Source: Cordylochernes scorpioides
Lineage: Eukaryota; Arthropoda; Arachnida; Pseudoscorpiones; Chernetidae
Length of the DNA: 64,000 nt
Direction of reading: 5' to 3'
Assembly: GCA_030710605.1 (NCBI GenBank)
Contig: CP092870.1
Location: 55,079,532 to 55,143,531, forward strand
Numbering within the stretch: position 1 is the stretch's first letter; every line of letters starts with the position of its first letter. This document shows positions 31,561-42,790 of this stretch, one piece after another. The position numbers and the translations under genes were made by a program. The notes below the pieces were generated by a model. It had not been told where the DNA came from and made no database searches. It saw nothing but the letters and a program-made list of their open reading frames with translations.

Positions 31561-32679
31561 CTCGATAGGCCTACTTTCTTATTCTCACTTAGGCCTGATT
31601 AGTTTTAACCTTAATTTTCTCCTGTTATTCTCCATTCCTTCTATCTGTACAGTTGCTATACTTTATAAGTCTTACGCGGAACAGATTGATGTTACTTGAT
31701 GCTTTCTATTTGCAGTAAATAACAAGTTATATACAGTAGCGTGGTGAAATATGTGGTAGTAGATATCTGGATTATTTACAACAATTCCATGGTCTTAAAT
31801 CATCACAGATGGCCCCGGATGTGAGAGGGTTCATATGGAGGGATTTAAGAGAGCGGTATAGGAAGACTGTTATTAAGGAAGTAATTTTTAAAAATTAATT
31901 GAAATGAGAGTTGCTATATAACATTGGGTTGATTTCTGTATATTAATAAGAGATAATAAAGTATAAACAACTAATACTAATCATATAAGTGAAAAAAATA
32001 GGGATAAAAGATTTAATAGAGAACATATATTGATGATACGTAAAAATATATATGATTGGATGGGTCAATCATGATCTCTTCGTGATGGGCGTTAGAAAGG
32101 GTTGAGGGGTTAGTTATGATTAGGTTGAGGCAATGTCACAATGACTCAAGTCCCAAACCATTTAATGTGCACGGCGCGGAAAACCTAGGCCATGTTTCAC
32201 ATGTAAATTTAAGGACCGAATAAAGTTACAGTACCACACTCGAATAGTAAGATAAGGGTGATTGTTATGGGTTTTATGAATTAGTCGTTAAGACCTGCGC
32301 ATGCAGGTAAATGAGGGCGAAGATCAGTACCAGAAATCAGTTTTAATTGGAGTCGTCAGGGGCTTAGCGAGAAAAAGAGTAAAATAAAAAGGATGTGCCA
32401 GCGAGTGGCATGAGAGTGCCCTGGAATATATAAAAATATACAATTTGCACGTGTCCAAGCCAGAAGTTAGGATAGGTAAATCTGGGGGACGGTCAGTAAA
32501 TATTGTCAATTACGAAATCAAAGTAGGTCAAGTCTAGCCTGCGAAGGATTGTTGAATGTTAAAGTGGGATGTTAGTTGTTAGTATTTATTTAAAAAGTAA
32601 CCTTCAAATTGGTTGATTAAGAGGTTATTGAAAATTTTGCTCTTTTTAGGTCATGCTTTTTAATTTGATTATAAAAGAA
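31561..32679. other. No gene recognised
   Basis: This is spacer between the putative gypsy-4A LTR and Helitron 2. Short frames lack motifs. The sequence is moderately AT-rich, with no tandem repeats. Confidence 0.45.
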
Positions 32680-33412
32680 CTAGACGAATGGCCCGGGCAA
32701 CGCCCGGGGTTTACCCGAGTGCAAATATGTTTTAAAAACGTTGTCTTGGGTGGTCGCTATTGACAGGGTGGTCTGTATAGACAGGTGGATGTATCACACA
32801 GCTGATAACAGGGTTGTCTAGAGTGGTCGCTATAGACAGGGTGGTCTGTATAGACAGGTGGATGTATCACACTGCTGATAACAGGGTTGCCTAAGGTGAC
32901 CGCTATAGACAGGGTGGTCTGTATAGACAGGTGAATGTAACACACTGATGATAACAGGGTTGCCTAAGGTGACCGCTATAGACAGGGTGGTCTGTGTAGA
33001 CAGGCAGCTGATAACAGGGTTGTCTAGAGTGGTCGCTATAGTCAGGGTGGTCTGTATAGACAGGTGTATGTATCACACTGCTGTTAACAGGGTTGCCTAG
33101 AGTGACCGCTATAGACAGGGTGGTCTGTATAGACAGGTGAATGTAACACACTGATGATAACAGGGTTGTCTAGAGTGGCCGCTATAGACAGGTGTATGTA
33201 TCACACAGCAGATAACAGGGTTGTCTAGAATGGCCGCTATATACAGGGTGGTCTGTATAGACAGGTGGATGTATCGCACAGCTGATAACAGGGTTGTCTA
33301 GAGGGGGGCAGGGAGGCCACGTGTTCGCTGGCAGCCAATGGGCGCGCATTCTATCCGTGAGCTTCAGACATACAGACAAACAGACAGAATAAGGCAAATA
33401 TATAAGTATAGA
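32680..33412 (-). mobile_element. Non-autonomous Helitron 2
   Basis: On the minus strand it starts TCTATACTTATATATTTGCC at 33412 and ends CCCCGGGCGTTGCCCGGGCC (hairpin), ATTCGT and CTAG at 32680. T follows the end and A precedes the start, as required for Helitron insertion. It is 733 bp and has no coding sequence. Most of the interior is a ~73-bp minisatellite. The start sequence also occurs inside Helitron 1 at 22317. Confidence 0.87.
32745..33305 (-). repeat. ~73-bp minisatellite inside Helitron 2
   Basis: The unit contains GCTATAGACAGGGTGGTCTG, TATAGACAGGTGGATGTATC and CTGATAACAGGGTTG. The CAGGGTGGTCTG block recurs at about 32763, 32837, 32910, 32984, 33045, 33117 and 33246. Three frames of 60-90 codons on the minus strand are artefacts of the repeat. 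Confidence 0.9.
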
Positions 33413-34230
33413 TATATAATTGAGATATGGAATTGCGAAAATAAGGCTTTGCATATAACGTTAAAGGATTTGAAAAATCGAAAATAGAATTGCGAAGTTA
33501 AATGCAAAGTAATATTTTTAAAAAAAGTAAAAATAGTGATTACACATAATACAAAGATTAAAACACTATAGCAGTATATAAGGGGTAATAGAAAGTGAAC
33601 ATATTAAATTTAAAAAATGTGCAATAATATACTCGATAGCATTGAACATGGTAGCGGAAGATGAAACAATGTAAATAACATCTAATTTATAAAGTGAGAA
33701 AAAATATAAAATGACAAATGCAAATTAGTGATATGAATATGAAACATAAACTTGAGATTATTAGATATGAAAGATTAAATATAAAGTTGATTATAAATTA
33801 GAGTCATAAAGCAAAAGTAAAAACCAATTTGGTAAAGAGGAAAATGTAACTAATATAAAATGACAATAGTCTAAACTGATTGGTTGACGTAAAAAAAACA
33901 ATTATAAGAGCTAGATAATTATTATATAAAGGATATTAAAATTGAAAAATAAAATAAAAAGTTCATCGAGAAAGAAGAGCAAGCAAGCTTATATAGAAGC
34001 TATTTATCGGAAAAGAAAGGAAATTTTTTCTTAGCTGGCCTTTAAGAAGTAGGTCAAGATGGATGTTCCTGTTTTTAGGATGGGTGGAGAGAGCTTCAAA
34101 TTGTCCTCGGTTGCGATAGCTTTGGTCTTGTTGGCATAAGTTGTTCTAACTTATCGAAATGATTTTATGTTTGACGCGGCTCGTGGGTCACATTGTTTCC
34201 AACTGTAAAACTCGCTGAGTCCTAATCTTG
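33413..34230. other. AT-rich part of the gypsy-4A 3' side
   Basis: No coding motif is visible. The region lies between Helitron 2 and the segment (34239-34427) that is homologous, in inverted orientation, to 37885-38085. It is therefore probably untranslated gypsy-4A sequence. Confidence 0.4.
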
Positions 34231-34968
34231 TCGATTTTTTGTTACCTGCGCCACGTTTAGGTGAAAATGTTATTCTCCCTAAAGCGGCATTTATATTGTG
34301 TGTGCAGGAAACACAGCGATCTATTCTAACTGGTCAAGGTTTTTTTAAACATATGTGGGTGTGTGTGATTTTTGTAGGTAAAATGTTGTCCTTGAATCTA
34401 AGTGTCGATGTTAAGTGGACAAGTTAATTGGCGGAGGGAGAGAGAATCTAGACCTGGTGACTTGGTTTTGGTTTATTAATGAAAGAATAGATATTATAAT
34501 TCATTGGGATCAGTAAGCGGGGGGAATTAGTTATTCTGTTAGTGGACTGATTTGTTAGTGAAAGTCGAATGAACGAGTCATACAAGTTATTTGTAGCTAA
34601 ATGGGATATCGGAGTAGATTAATTGGTTAGGGATTAGAACGGTATATAGTATGAGGCACGCACTAATATTTGATTTAATAGATGGCGAAAATTCATTAGA
34701 GTGACACCCGGCAGTGGCGATGGGTCGTGACAAGAAAATGTCGGCGAGTTATTTTTAGCGAGTTCCGGGCGGTGGCGAGGGATGTTGATTTAGGTCAGGG
34801 GCCCCTTGCGGGGACAGCTTGATTCCTTGGTGGTTGTCTCTACCTTTCAATTGGACTGGCTTAAAGTTATATGTACCAGTGGAAACGCGGTTATTGCCTG
34901 GTTTTCTGATGGCTATGGATTAGTGATATTGGTTTTGTCATTCTGTTTAATGTTATCCTTACTTACTA

Positions 34969-36017
34969 TTATTGGAAGATCTCTGCAGTAAGATGAAGAA
35001 AAGGGGCTAAGCAAGTCGGGGGTATGAGACGGAATTTCTGAGCGTCAAATATTGTGGGACATAAATGGTTAAATTCTACTAAGTGTACATCAGGTGTTAC
35101 GCGAGGTGCTTGAATTAGTGGCGGGTGCGGGAGGAATAGGATGTTTTCTGTATAGTATTTAAGTTTGTTCACATGAACTGTATCAACGTCTTTATTTAGG
35201 GGTTGATTGGGTCTGTTAATTCGGACTACGTTCGGAGATATTATTTCTATAATTGTAAATGGACCTGTGAAGTATGGTGCCAGTTTTCCCGTATCGGGAT
35301 GTTTATAATTTTTTACGAGGACTAGGTCACCAATCTCGAAATGCGGGGCTTGATGACCTTTATCATATCTTTGTTTGTCCCTTTCAGGCTTAAGCTGTGT
35401 TCTGCTGAAGGCAATTTGCCTAGCTTTCTGTATGTCGGGGAACGGGTTATAATGGTTTTTTAGTTCTGGTGGGATGCTATTAAACATCAAAAAGATCGGT
35501 GGGAAACCTGTGACGGTGTGCGGGGATTGATTATAGATTTGGACAACTTTCTTGATTAATTTGGTCCAGGATGTCTTCTGGTTTTCGAGATATAATAACC
35601 TTAGCTTCCCAGTGATTGTGGCGTTCAATCGTTCTATCAGTCCGTTAGCTTGCGTATTGTTACTGGTGGTAAGTAGTGGTTGTATACCGCGAGATAGCAG
35701 AAATTTGCGGAATTTTTCGGAGCTGAATGCGGGCGCTCTATCCGAAAGTAGGCGTTTTGATTTGTCACGTTTGGTGACAAGCGTGATGGGACTGGCATAG
35801 GGAGATACCGAGGTTGTAATTATACCGTGTTCAAGCATTTGTTCGATTTGTGTTTGTATTTCAAATTGGTCATTTAGGGTTACTCGATAAGGACGTAAGG
35901 CAATTACCTTGTCCAAAGTAGTATTGATTTTTACGGGAGGTATTTTAAGCCTAGGGACGTCGTATTTATTGGCGGCGAAAACGGGTGCAAATTGAGGCAG
36001 TACCTTGTGTAAATTTT
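34969..36017 (-). pseudogene. gypsy-4A pol with internal in-frame deletion
   Basis: From 36017 the frame reads RLKIPPVKIN, LRPYRVTLNDQFEIQTQIEQ and TTSVSPYASPITLVTKRDKS, the linker and N-terminus of RT. It then jumps without a frame change to SDRAPAFSSEKFRKFLLSRG, the second half of the integrase core (second Asp), with NGLIERLNATI supplying the Glu. The C-terminal domain and KDVDTVHVNKLKYYTEN follow, ending at 34969. The RT catalytic centre, RNase H, the integrase zinc module and the first integrase Asp are gone, yet about 315 codons stay open. It cannot be enzymatically active but could be translated as a fusion. Confidence 0.85.
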
Positions 36018-36102
36018 AGGGACAGTGACCTAGGTTACTTGTGTCCAAACCTATGCAAGAAGAGGACATAGAGGCGTTGAAAATAGGATCAGGAACATTA
36101 CA

Positions 36103-36762
36103 ATGAGGCCAAATTCGAACTACGAATATGAGGATCGTTACATGAAAGGAGCGCCACAATATGAAACGGATCTCGTATCGCGTAACCTGTTCTGTGGCTT
36201 CTTAGACGCCTTCCTCATTAAGAGCCATCAGCCTTCCCCATCTGGAGATTCTAAACTGACCATTGATCACAACGGACTTCATACTATTTCCCGCAAAGGT
36301 GTAACCAAAATCATAATCCCGAAAACACTCACCAACAAACTACTTCAATCAGTATACACTCAATACAACCATCCAGGCATCTCAAAGATGACGAGACTCA
36401 TCTCCGCTCATTATTATTGGCAGGACATGTCACACGACATTGCACAAAAAGTCAAAACCTGTCTAACCTGCCAATTGACAAAACGTATCGATAGATCCAA
36501 CCACCCTCCCCAAAGAGACATCGATACAGTCCACATAAACAAACTAAAAACGTATACAAAAAAATACCCAATACATAACACCAACCATAACAAAAATACA
36601 CTATCTACGACACAGGAACGATTACACGTTCCCATTCAAACATCTTACACCCGACATTTTTTCAACAAAACCACTGACAATCAAACCGACGAACAGCGAA
36701 CCTTTCATTCATTTAGATCCCACCATTTTCATCAAAACCCGATTTTTTCCCTTCACCAATAA
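36103..36762 (+). pseudogene. gypsy-4B integrase with internal in-frame deletion
   Basis: The 219-codon frame contains the end of RNase H or linker (APQYETDLVSRNLFCGFLDA) and the full zinc module (HPGISKMTRLISAHYYW, then CLTCQLTK). It then passes directly to RDIDTVHINKLKTYTKK, the C-terminal tail. The whole DDE core is missing while the frame is preserved. It lies head to head with gypsy-4A. The tail motif is close to that copy's KDVDTVHVNKLK, showing one family. Only ~85 bp separate the two copies. Confidence 0.82.
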
Positions 36763-37159
36763 CAAAAAACGCGTAATCGCCCATCCACAGATAGATCTAT
36801 TCACAACTGATCCTCCACTAAGTCCGCCACAACCGATTGAATTACAACACGATCCACAAAGCCATCAACTCATGGAGAAAACATGGGAAAAAATGTGCAG
36901 GTTCCCTATATTTCACTTAATACTTTTTATTTGTCTTCTGACTATGCCATACTTCCTCGCCCCATTTACCATAGTAATCTACCTTGGACTATATGCTCAA
37001 CAGCCCCAAAGGTTTTACCAATTACAGGAAGCCATCTTCCATATAGGCGGTGCACCTCATGCACTTCTAATTCTCATGTTGGAAACAATGGGAGAAAGTT
37101 TCCAGCGGGCGTTTAGATTCCCAGATCAATTACGGGAGGGGAAATCAGAACTAATTTAG
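36620..37159 (+). pseudogene. gypsy-4B distal frame with a membrane segment
   Basis: In frame 2 the sequence is open through SEPFIHLDPTIFIKTRFFPF, RVIAHPQIDLFTTDPPLSPP and MEKTWEKMCRFPIFHLIL. It ends in a ~30-residue hydrophobic stretch (ICLLTMPYFLAPFTIVIYLG) and a charged tail. A C-terminal membrane anchor after pol would fit an env-like third ORF. Alternatively it is only an extension of pol, since gypsy-4A has a similar FNHLCPTIFDAQKF block in its pol frame. No furin or fusion motif is seen. The assignment stays open. Confidence 0.35.
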
Positions 37160-37884
37160 AAATTCCCCACATCGGGCCTCTCACCCCCCGGTTTCCAGTC
37201 CTAAAAACGACCTCGGTTCGATTGAGGTCATCTCTGGCCCCGATTTACAAGACGTCGCCATCTTAAATGTCACCGATGGTCGTCCATGACATTCACTCAA
37301 CTTGGAACCAATCCCAATGAGTTCACATCCCGATTCTTACAAAAACGCATTTAATTATATTAATATCATTATATAAATATTATATTAATAAACAAATTTA
37401 ATTCTAAAAAAAAACACACCGCATCCCAATGAATTACAAAAGTCTCGATTCTTTTCCCAATACACCCAAACAAAATATAAATGTTACCCACATAAGACAA
37501 GCATACAACCCTCACGACCAACACGCAAAATTCAGATCTAAAGGCCAAATACGAACAAAAAACACGCACATTACCACTTAAAAGATAGGACAAGAAAAAA
37601 AATTAGGTAGTAAAGCCTTCGAGCTTACGTTTCTTCCGAAATTCCTTTAAAAGGGTCGAGGACTCTCCTCGAACCCTGTATTCAAAGATTCGATTCCGGT
37701 CACGACCTCCCGATAACGAAGTGGATATCGGGCGAGCACAACTTAAGTGCCCTAGGGGACCGCATAAAAACCCCTAGAACGCATTAAGGCTCAGGACAAA
37801 TTAATACAAAACACTCGGCCTTGATATCTTGAAAGACAATACAACCCCAAAAACATTACAACAAATACAAATACAACCTTAAGG

Positions 37885-38085
37885 TTAACTAGATTCCCGT
37901 GTCTCCTGTACACATAATATAAACGGATCATGTTTCCACCCACAAGTCGCACAAGAGACAAAAAATCTACAAGGGCAATTAAAAACTCGGAAATCGCCGC
38001 GTGACCTAGATACATTGGCATGTAACTTTTTATCACTAAGAGATTTTGCGAATCTCTCTACATACATTTTTTTTCTTACCCCCAT
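37885..38085 (-). repeat. Segment shared by the 3' sides of gypsy-4A and 4B
   Basis: The minus-strand frame has CPCRFFVSCATCGWKHD, then PFILCVQETRES. The plus strand at 34239-34427 has FILCVQETQRS in an otherwise diverged context. Both lie antisense to the neighbouring pol, at similar distance, so they are homologous 3' untranslated sequence rather than proven genes. Confidence 0.5.
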
Positions 38086-38214
38086 TCATTTACTTTTTTT
38101 TATGTTTGAAATCCAAATGCTTAATCAAATATTTACCATTTATATAACAACTTCTTTTTTTTTATTTTTGTTATAAACCAATTTTACTTTTTCAACCACT
38201 CAGCAACATTTTTT

Positions 38215-38345
38215 TAAACGAAAACTCACCTTGTTTTCTGATAATTTTTTTTATGAAAACTCACCTTGTTTTCTAATATTTTTTTTAACGAAAACTCACC
38301 TTGTTTTCTAATAATTTTTCCAACGAAAACTCACTTTGTTTCCTT
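38215..38345 (+). repeat. ~35-bp tandem repeat, four units
   Basis: AACGAAAACTCACCTTGTTT, then TCTAATAATTTTTT, recurs at about 38218, 38254, 38288 and 38323. It ends at the TA-rich stretch into which the Tigger-like element inserted. Confidence 0.85.
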
Positions 38346-38364
38346 TTATTTATATATATATATA

Positions 38365-39214
38365 CAGTGGTACCTCGACATACGAGCGCCCCAACATACG
38401 AGTTTTTCGACATACGAGCCAACGTGCAAGTGATTTTTTGCTTTTAGTTACGAGCGAAATTCGCGATACGAGTTCGGTTCGGTAGTAGTGTTGAAGATAT
38501 TAATCTGTGAGTTTAAATGTTTCTTTTTGACCTGTACTTTTGTTTTGTTTTTGCTTTTCCTAAAATGTTTCTTGCTTCTTCTTCATTATTATTTGTTCTA
38601 TATGCAAAGCTTTGTTTTTTGAGACTTGAATAAACAAATTCAAGTTTATTATATTTTTGTGTGCTTTTAAAGTTGAAACACAACAGGTAGTAACACGCAG
38701 TCGCGCCATCACGATCAGGAGGTTATTTCTACAAGTGAGATAAAGGAGATCTTAGGAATATGGGAGAGAGTTTCACAGTTCGTGGAAAAAAAACACCCAG
38801 AAAAAGTTGCAACAGGTCGTGCATCTGACCTTTTTAATGACACTTGCCTAACTCATTTCCGAAAAATTCTGAGAGGGAGGAAGAAACAAACCTCCTTGGA
38901 CATGTTTTTTTCTAAACGGCCTACAGGTGAAAGCGAGAAAAATGTAGCCAAAAAGGCAAAGACCAGTGAGGATATCTAATGTATTTCTTTACATTCTCTT
39001 TTTTGTTTTGTGCAATAAATATTTGATATTTATAAATACGTTTTTATTATTTAAAACCACGTAACAAAAATAACTGGGGTGACATTTTGGAGGTTGGAAC
39101 GGATTAATGGTAGTTCAATTGTTTTGTATGGGGAAATTTGCTTCGAGATACGAGTAATTCGAGATACGAGCAAGGTTGCGGAACGAATTAAACTCGTATG
39201 TCGAGGTACTACTG
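38365..39214 (+). mobile_element. Tigger/pogo-like deletion derivative
   Basis: Terminal inverted repeats CAGTGGTACCTCGACATACG and, read inward from the right, CAGTAGTACCTCGACATACG are bounded by TA on both sides (38363-38364 and 39215-39216). Subterminal ATACGAG repeats are plentiful at the left end, as in other Tigger elements. The 850-bp element keeps only the last exon-like part of the transposase. Confidence 0.9.
38701..38979 (+). pseudogene. Tigger transposase C-terminal fragment
   Basis: The frame SEIKEILGIWERVSQFVEK is followed by HPEKVATGRASDLFNDTCL, KILRGRKKQTSLDMFFSKRP and a Lys-rich tail ending at TAA. TSLDMFFSKRP closely follows the conserved Tigger C-terminus (TSLDRFFSK). The CENPB-type DNA-binding and DDE domains are deleted. 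A poly-A-like AATAAA occurs at 39015. Confidence 0.85.
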
Positions 39215-39229
39215 TATATATATTTTATT

Positions 39230-39490
39230 ATTATTACGAGTATTTCGTATTTCCAGAAGCCCTAACAGAAAAATCCCCTCGATTTAGCTTTCCATAACTC
39301 GAGTTGAATTGTATAGGCATATTTTTCTTTTTTCTCTCACTCAACAATGCACCAAAGCGCATTCACTTTGATTTCTTTTATTTATTATTTTTATTTTGTT
39401 TTCCAAAAGCCCTAACAGAAAAATTCCCTCGATTTATCTTTCCATAACTCGAGTCAAATTGTATAGGCATCATCATTTTATTATTTATTT
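39230..39490 (+). repeat. ~165-bp direct duplication
   Basis: AGAAGCCCTAACAGAAAAAT, then CCCCTCGATTTAGCTTTCCA and TAACTCGAGT, occurs at about 39256 and again at 39407, with few differences. It continues the gypsy-4B 3' side after the Tigger insertion. Confidence 0.8.
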
Positions 39491-39669
39491 TTCTTCCTTC
39501 TACTCAACAATTATTTCACCAACACCATTCGCTTTTATCCTTTTTATTTCACCTACGATACTTGTATAAACCCTCACAGTGCCCATAATTAATTTTTCCC
39601 CACAAAATTACTTTTCTCTTACAGAATTAACTTCAGGCTACCCCTTTTTGATTTATTCACAAGTAGGGG

Positions 39670-40630
39670 ACGCATCTGTTATAATTTGTATATAACAAGA
39701 TGTAATCCCACCACAATCTATGCAATGTATCGTCAAAAGATTTTTAAAAAAGTTAGGCCTCGCGAAAAGAGAGAACAGCAATTACCAGGATTGCATCATC
39801 CAGGAAGTAAAGGTCACTACCCAGGAACCATAAAAATAAAGTTCAAAGCCCTTTTTCTTCCTGGAAGATGGCATCCATGACGACAATGGAGGTACCAACA
39901 ACCAATCACAGTTAAGCATGAACAACTCATAGCCAATGGGAGATAAACGCGTTGGACGATCCCAACCAATGAGAAGCCGAGGTAAAATTCTCTTCGATCA
40001 TGTGAAAGGCAAGGTACCTCCATTTAGTCTCAACTTTCTCTCTCTCCCTTTATCGCGAAGTCTTAGATTAAATCCCATCCTGGTTTTTGTCTCGCTATTT
40101 CCCCTGTGGAACCCTACCATTCAACTACGACTGCGCCATCCATCACCAACCTCCACCATCCATCACAAGTCACCAATCCTACAGTAAGTCAACAGGATCT
40201 TACATAACAACAACAACAATCGAATAGCAATATTATATTTATATATTCATACATTTATCATTATTAGATAATAAAAAGGCATATATTGGATTTAATAAAA
40301 TATTTATTAAATCTTATATTAAATCCAATATATGCCGTTTTATTATCTGATGAATTAAATATGAATTGCTCTATTTTCAAAACGATTTATCATTATATAA
40401 TCTTATTTATTCATATTTATATTTATTCTGTATTTAACCGTATATAATCTTATATGGACATTGTAATAAATCAGTTTCAATCTCAATCTCTCTCTCTCTC
40501 TCTCTGAGGTGACATCCAATATGCCTCGTTCTTTTGTCCTATCCAATGATGCCTGAAACCACTGTGGCCAATGTGACTACCACGACTGCATCTAACCTGC
40601 CTACCACGACAATCAGGAGACAGAAAAACC
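39670..40630 (+). repeat. Probable LTR of gypsy-4B
   Basis: CCAAT-type boxes (CCAATGGGAG and CCAATGAG near 39935-39975) and a distal 115-bp segment (40505-40620) shared in reverse with 30290-30420 suggest this is the counterpart of the gypsy-4A LTR. A small palindrome (40262-40355) interrupts it. Edges are approximate. Confidence 0.4.
40262..40355. repeat. Palindrome of two Penelope-like termini
   Basis: ATAATAAAAAGGCATATATT, then GGATTTAATA, faces its near-perfect reverse copy TCCAATATATGCCGTTTTAT. The arm is the same terminus found at 27119-27140 and 60905-60925. It is a minimal inverted insertion with ~40-bp arms. Confidence 0.7.
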
Positions 40631-40918
40631 TCTCACATATATATGTTAATATAAAATATTATTTCATTTGAAATTATATTTCATAGATTTAAATAATCTG
40701 TTTATATCTACCACCAGATGTCGGGACTTCTACTATAAAAACTCATTGTTGTTGTTTCCCGATGGTCGGCTCAAACCTTTTGTACATTATGTAAATAAGT
40801 TTTTCATATTTTGAATCTTATGCCTTAAGCCAGACAATATTTTATTAAATAGATTTTTTATATATTACTTTAGCTCAATTAAAGCAATTACTGATTCAAA
40901 CCATTTTTATTATTATAT

Positions 40919-41459
40919 TGTTGCGTTGTTGGTTGACAAAGAATAACTTCCGTGAGTACAAAAGATCTTTAGGACTTTATTTAAGGCTAATCAATAAAAT
41001 AATTACAGAAGAGTGCAAAATAAAACAACAATAAAGAAAACAACAGTTACAAACTCACTAAATGCAGGACGGTGAGGGAAATCAGGAGCAGAACAGGAGA
41101 CAGAAGTTCGTAGAACCTTCTAGAATCATTCAAGAAGTACACCGGCTTCGGCGGTAAGCAGCAGTCCGACCTCTTGAGACAGCAGCCTGCCTGGAGTACA
41201 CCACGTAGCTTCGTTCTTCTACCTTCCACTTCTTATCTTTCTCCTTCCTCTCGCATGAGTTTCTCATCCCTATATATCCCGGAGTAGATCTTTCCAGAAC
41301 GGTCACGGTTGGTCAGCCAATAAGAAAGCCGCCTGCACCGAGCGTTGCGCAATAGCTGTCGATTGGCCAATCAGTTGTCTTCCGCTTTTTCTACATGATT
41401 CTTAAACACTCTAGAACATTCTCTCTCCATCTGGAGTGTGCTTTTATTTCTACGTAACA
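40919..41459 (-). repeat. Solo LTR
   Basis: The 541-bp segment starts TGTTGCGTTG and ends CTACGTAACA, with complementary TGTT/AACA ends. It is flanked by ATAT on both sides (40915-40918 and 41460-41463). On the minus strand it has a TATA-like GGGATATATAGGGATG and, downstream, TTAAATAAAGTCC as poly-A signal, in the right order for an LTR. No internal element sequence adjoins it, so it is the product of LTR-LTR recombination. Confidence 0.75.
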
Positions 41460-41555
41460 ATATTTTCAAGATTTTAACCACGACTGCATTGACATGACAT
41501 AATCCACAAGATATTCAAAAATCAACAGAAATGTCATTTTTATATTTATAACATA

Positions 41556-41840
41556 CTTGCGGACGTAACCGGCTTCGCCCGGGTTTTACCCGAGTAAAGG
41601 TTTGTCTAATGAACATTTGGTAAAACAATTCTCTATAATCTTATAAAAAAAATAATAGATATATTTTGATAATTTGAAACTCGTTATTTGAATCTCTCGA
41701 TAAAGTGAATATTTTTTCCTGGTCCCTGTGTGCCGTGCCAACCTGATTTTGTCTTTTCTAATTTTCTACATTACAAATTCATTGTTTTATCTAGTGAACT
41801 TTTCCCGGTCCCTTGAAAAATACTCGATTAGTTGAATAAA
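41556..41840 (-). mobile_element. Helitron 3' region, reverse copy
   Basis: On the minus strand the last ~280 bp match Helitron 1 (22600-22937), including CTCGGGTAAAACCCGGGCGA, AGCCGG, then ACGTCCG and CAAG in place of CTAG. One terminal base is therefore changed. The 5' end is not located; the region up to ~45.1 kb may belong to the same element. Confidence 0.75.
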
Positions 41841-42084
41841 ATCAATATTACGTTATAAATTACTGCGGTGTATAATTATAAAGCTATACAAACAGTTTAA
41901 CCGCATAAGTTTCTTTTATTTGTGAAAAATCAATTTTAATTTCAAAGAGAAATATTTAATATTTCTAACTTTTGGATGACGTATGAAAAGGTTGAATATA
42001 TGAAGAGTGATGGTCTATATATGAAAGGATGACGTATGTAAGGGTGAAAATATGAAGAGTAATGGCGAACGGAAAAATAAAAGT

Positions 42085-42158
42085 GTCCAGGAGCGGGAAT
42101 CGAACCCACAACCTTCTGCTTACCGGGCAGGTGCCATGTCCGCTAGGCTATCCTGGAC
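42085..42158 (-). tRNA. tRNA-like gene 1 (anticodon position reads GGT)
   Basis: Read on the minus strand it folds as a cloverleaf: GTCCAGGA/TCCTGGAC acceptor (8 bp), T8, A9, D-arm GCC/GGC with A14, GG18-19 and A21, anticodon arm CTGC/GCAG with loop CCGGTAA, and T-arm GTGGGTTCGATTCCCGC. The B-box GGTTCGATTCC is canonical. Anticodon GGT would be Thr. Position 33 is C, not the usual T, and the 27-43 pair is C/A, so it may be a tRNA-derived repeat rather than a working tRNA. Confidence 0.6.
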
Positions 42159-42438
42159 GTATTTCTCCGTTCGTAACTAATATTTAAACTGACTAATAAT
42201 ACGTTATAAATGACTGCGGCGTATAATTATAAAGCTATACAAACAGTTTAACCACATAAGTTTCTTTTTTATTTATGAAAAATCATTTTTAATTTCAAAG
42301 AGAAATATTTAATATTTCTAACTTTTGGATGACGTATGAAAAGGTTGAATATATAAAGAGTGATGGTCTATATATGAAAGGATGACGTATGGAAGGGTGA
42401 AAAATATGAAGAGTAATGTCGAACGGAAAAATAAAAGT

Positions 42439-42512
42439 GTCCAGGAGCGGGAATCGAACCCACAACCTTCTGCTTACCGGGCAGGTGCCATGTCCACTAG
42501 GCTATCCTGGAC
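42439..42512 (-). tRNA. tRNA-like gene 2
   Basis: Its sequence is the same as copy 1 except in the D-loop (CTAGTGGACATGG instead of CTAGCGGACATGG). All pairing and box features are retained. Confidence 0.6.
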
Positions 42513-42790
42513 GTATTTCTCCGTTCGTAATTAATATTTAAACTGACTAATAATACGTTATAAATGACTGCGGTGTATATTTATAAAGCTATACAAACAG
42601 TTTAACCGCATAAGTTTATTTTATTTGTGAAAAATCAATTTTAATTTCAAAGATAAATATTTAATATTTCTAACTTTTGGATGACGTATGAAAAGGTTGA
42701 ATATATGAAGAGTGATGGTCTATATATGAAAGGATGACGTATGGAAGGGTGAAAAATATGAAGAGTAATGGCGAACGGAAAAATAAAAGT

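Noticed and set aside
32757..33454. Frames with repeating CYIHLSIQTTLSIAVTLG-like sequence
   Set aside because: They come from the ~73-bp minisatellite in Helitron 2. A CRISPR array was also considered: repeats are contiguous, without unique spacers, and the genome is eukaryotic.
34806..34991. 61-codon hydrophobic frame on the plus strand
   Set aside because: It lies antisense to the 3' side of gypsy-4A and has no start context or homologue that I recognise.
37369..37593. 74-codon cysteine-containing frame on the minus strand
   Set aside because: It is antisense to the gypsy-4B 3' region, with no recognisable domain.
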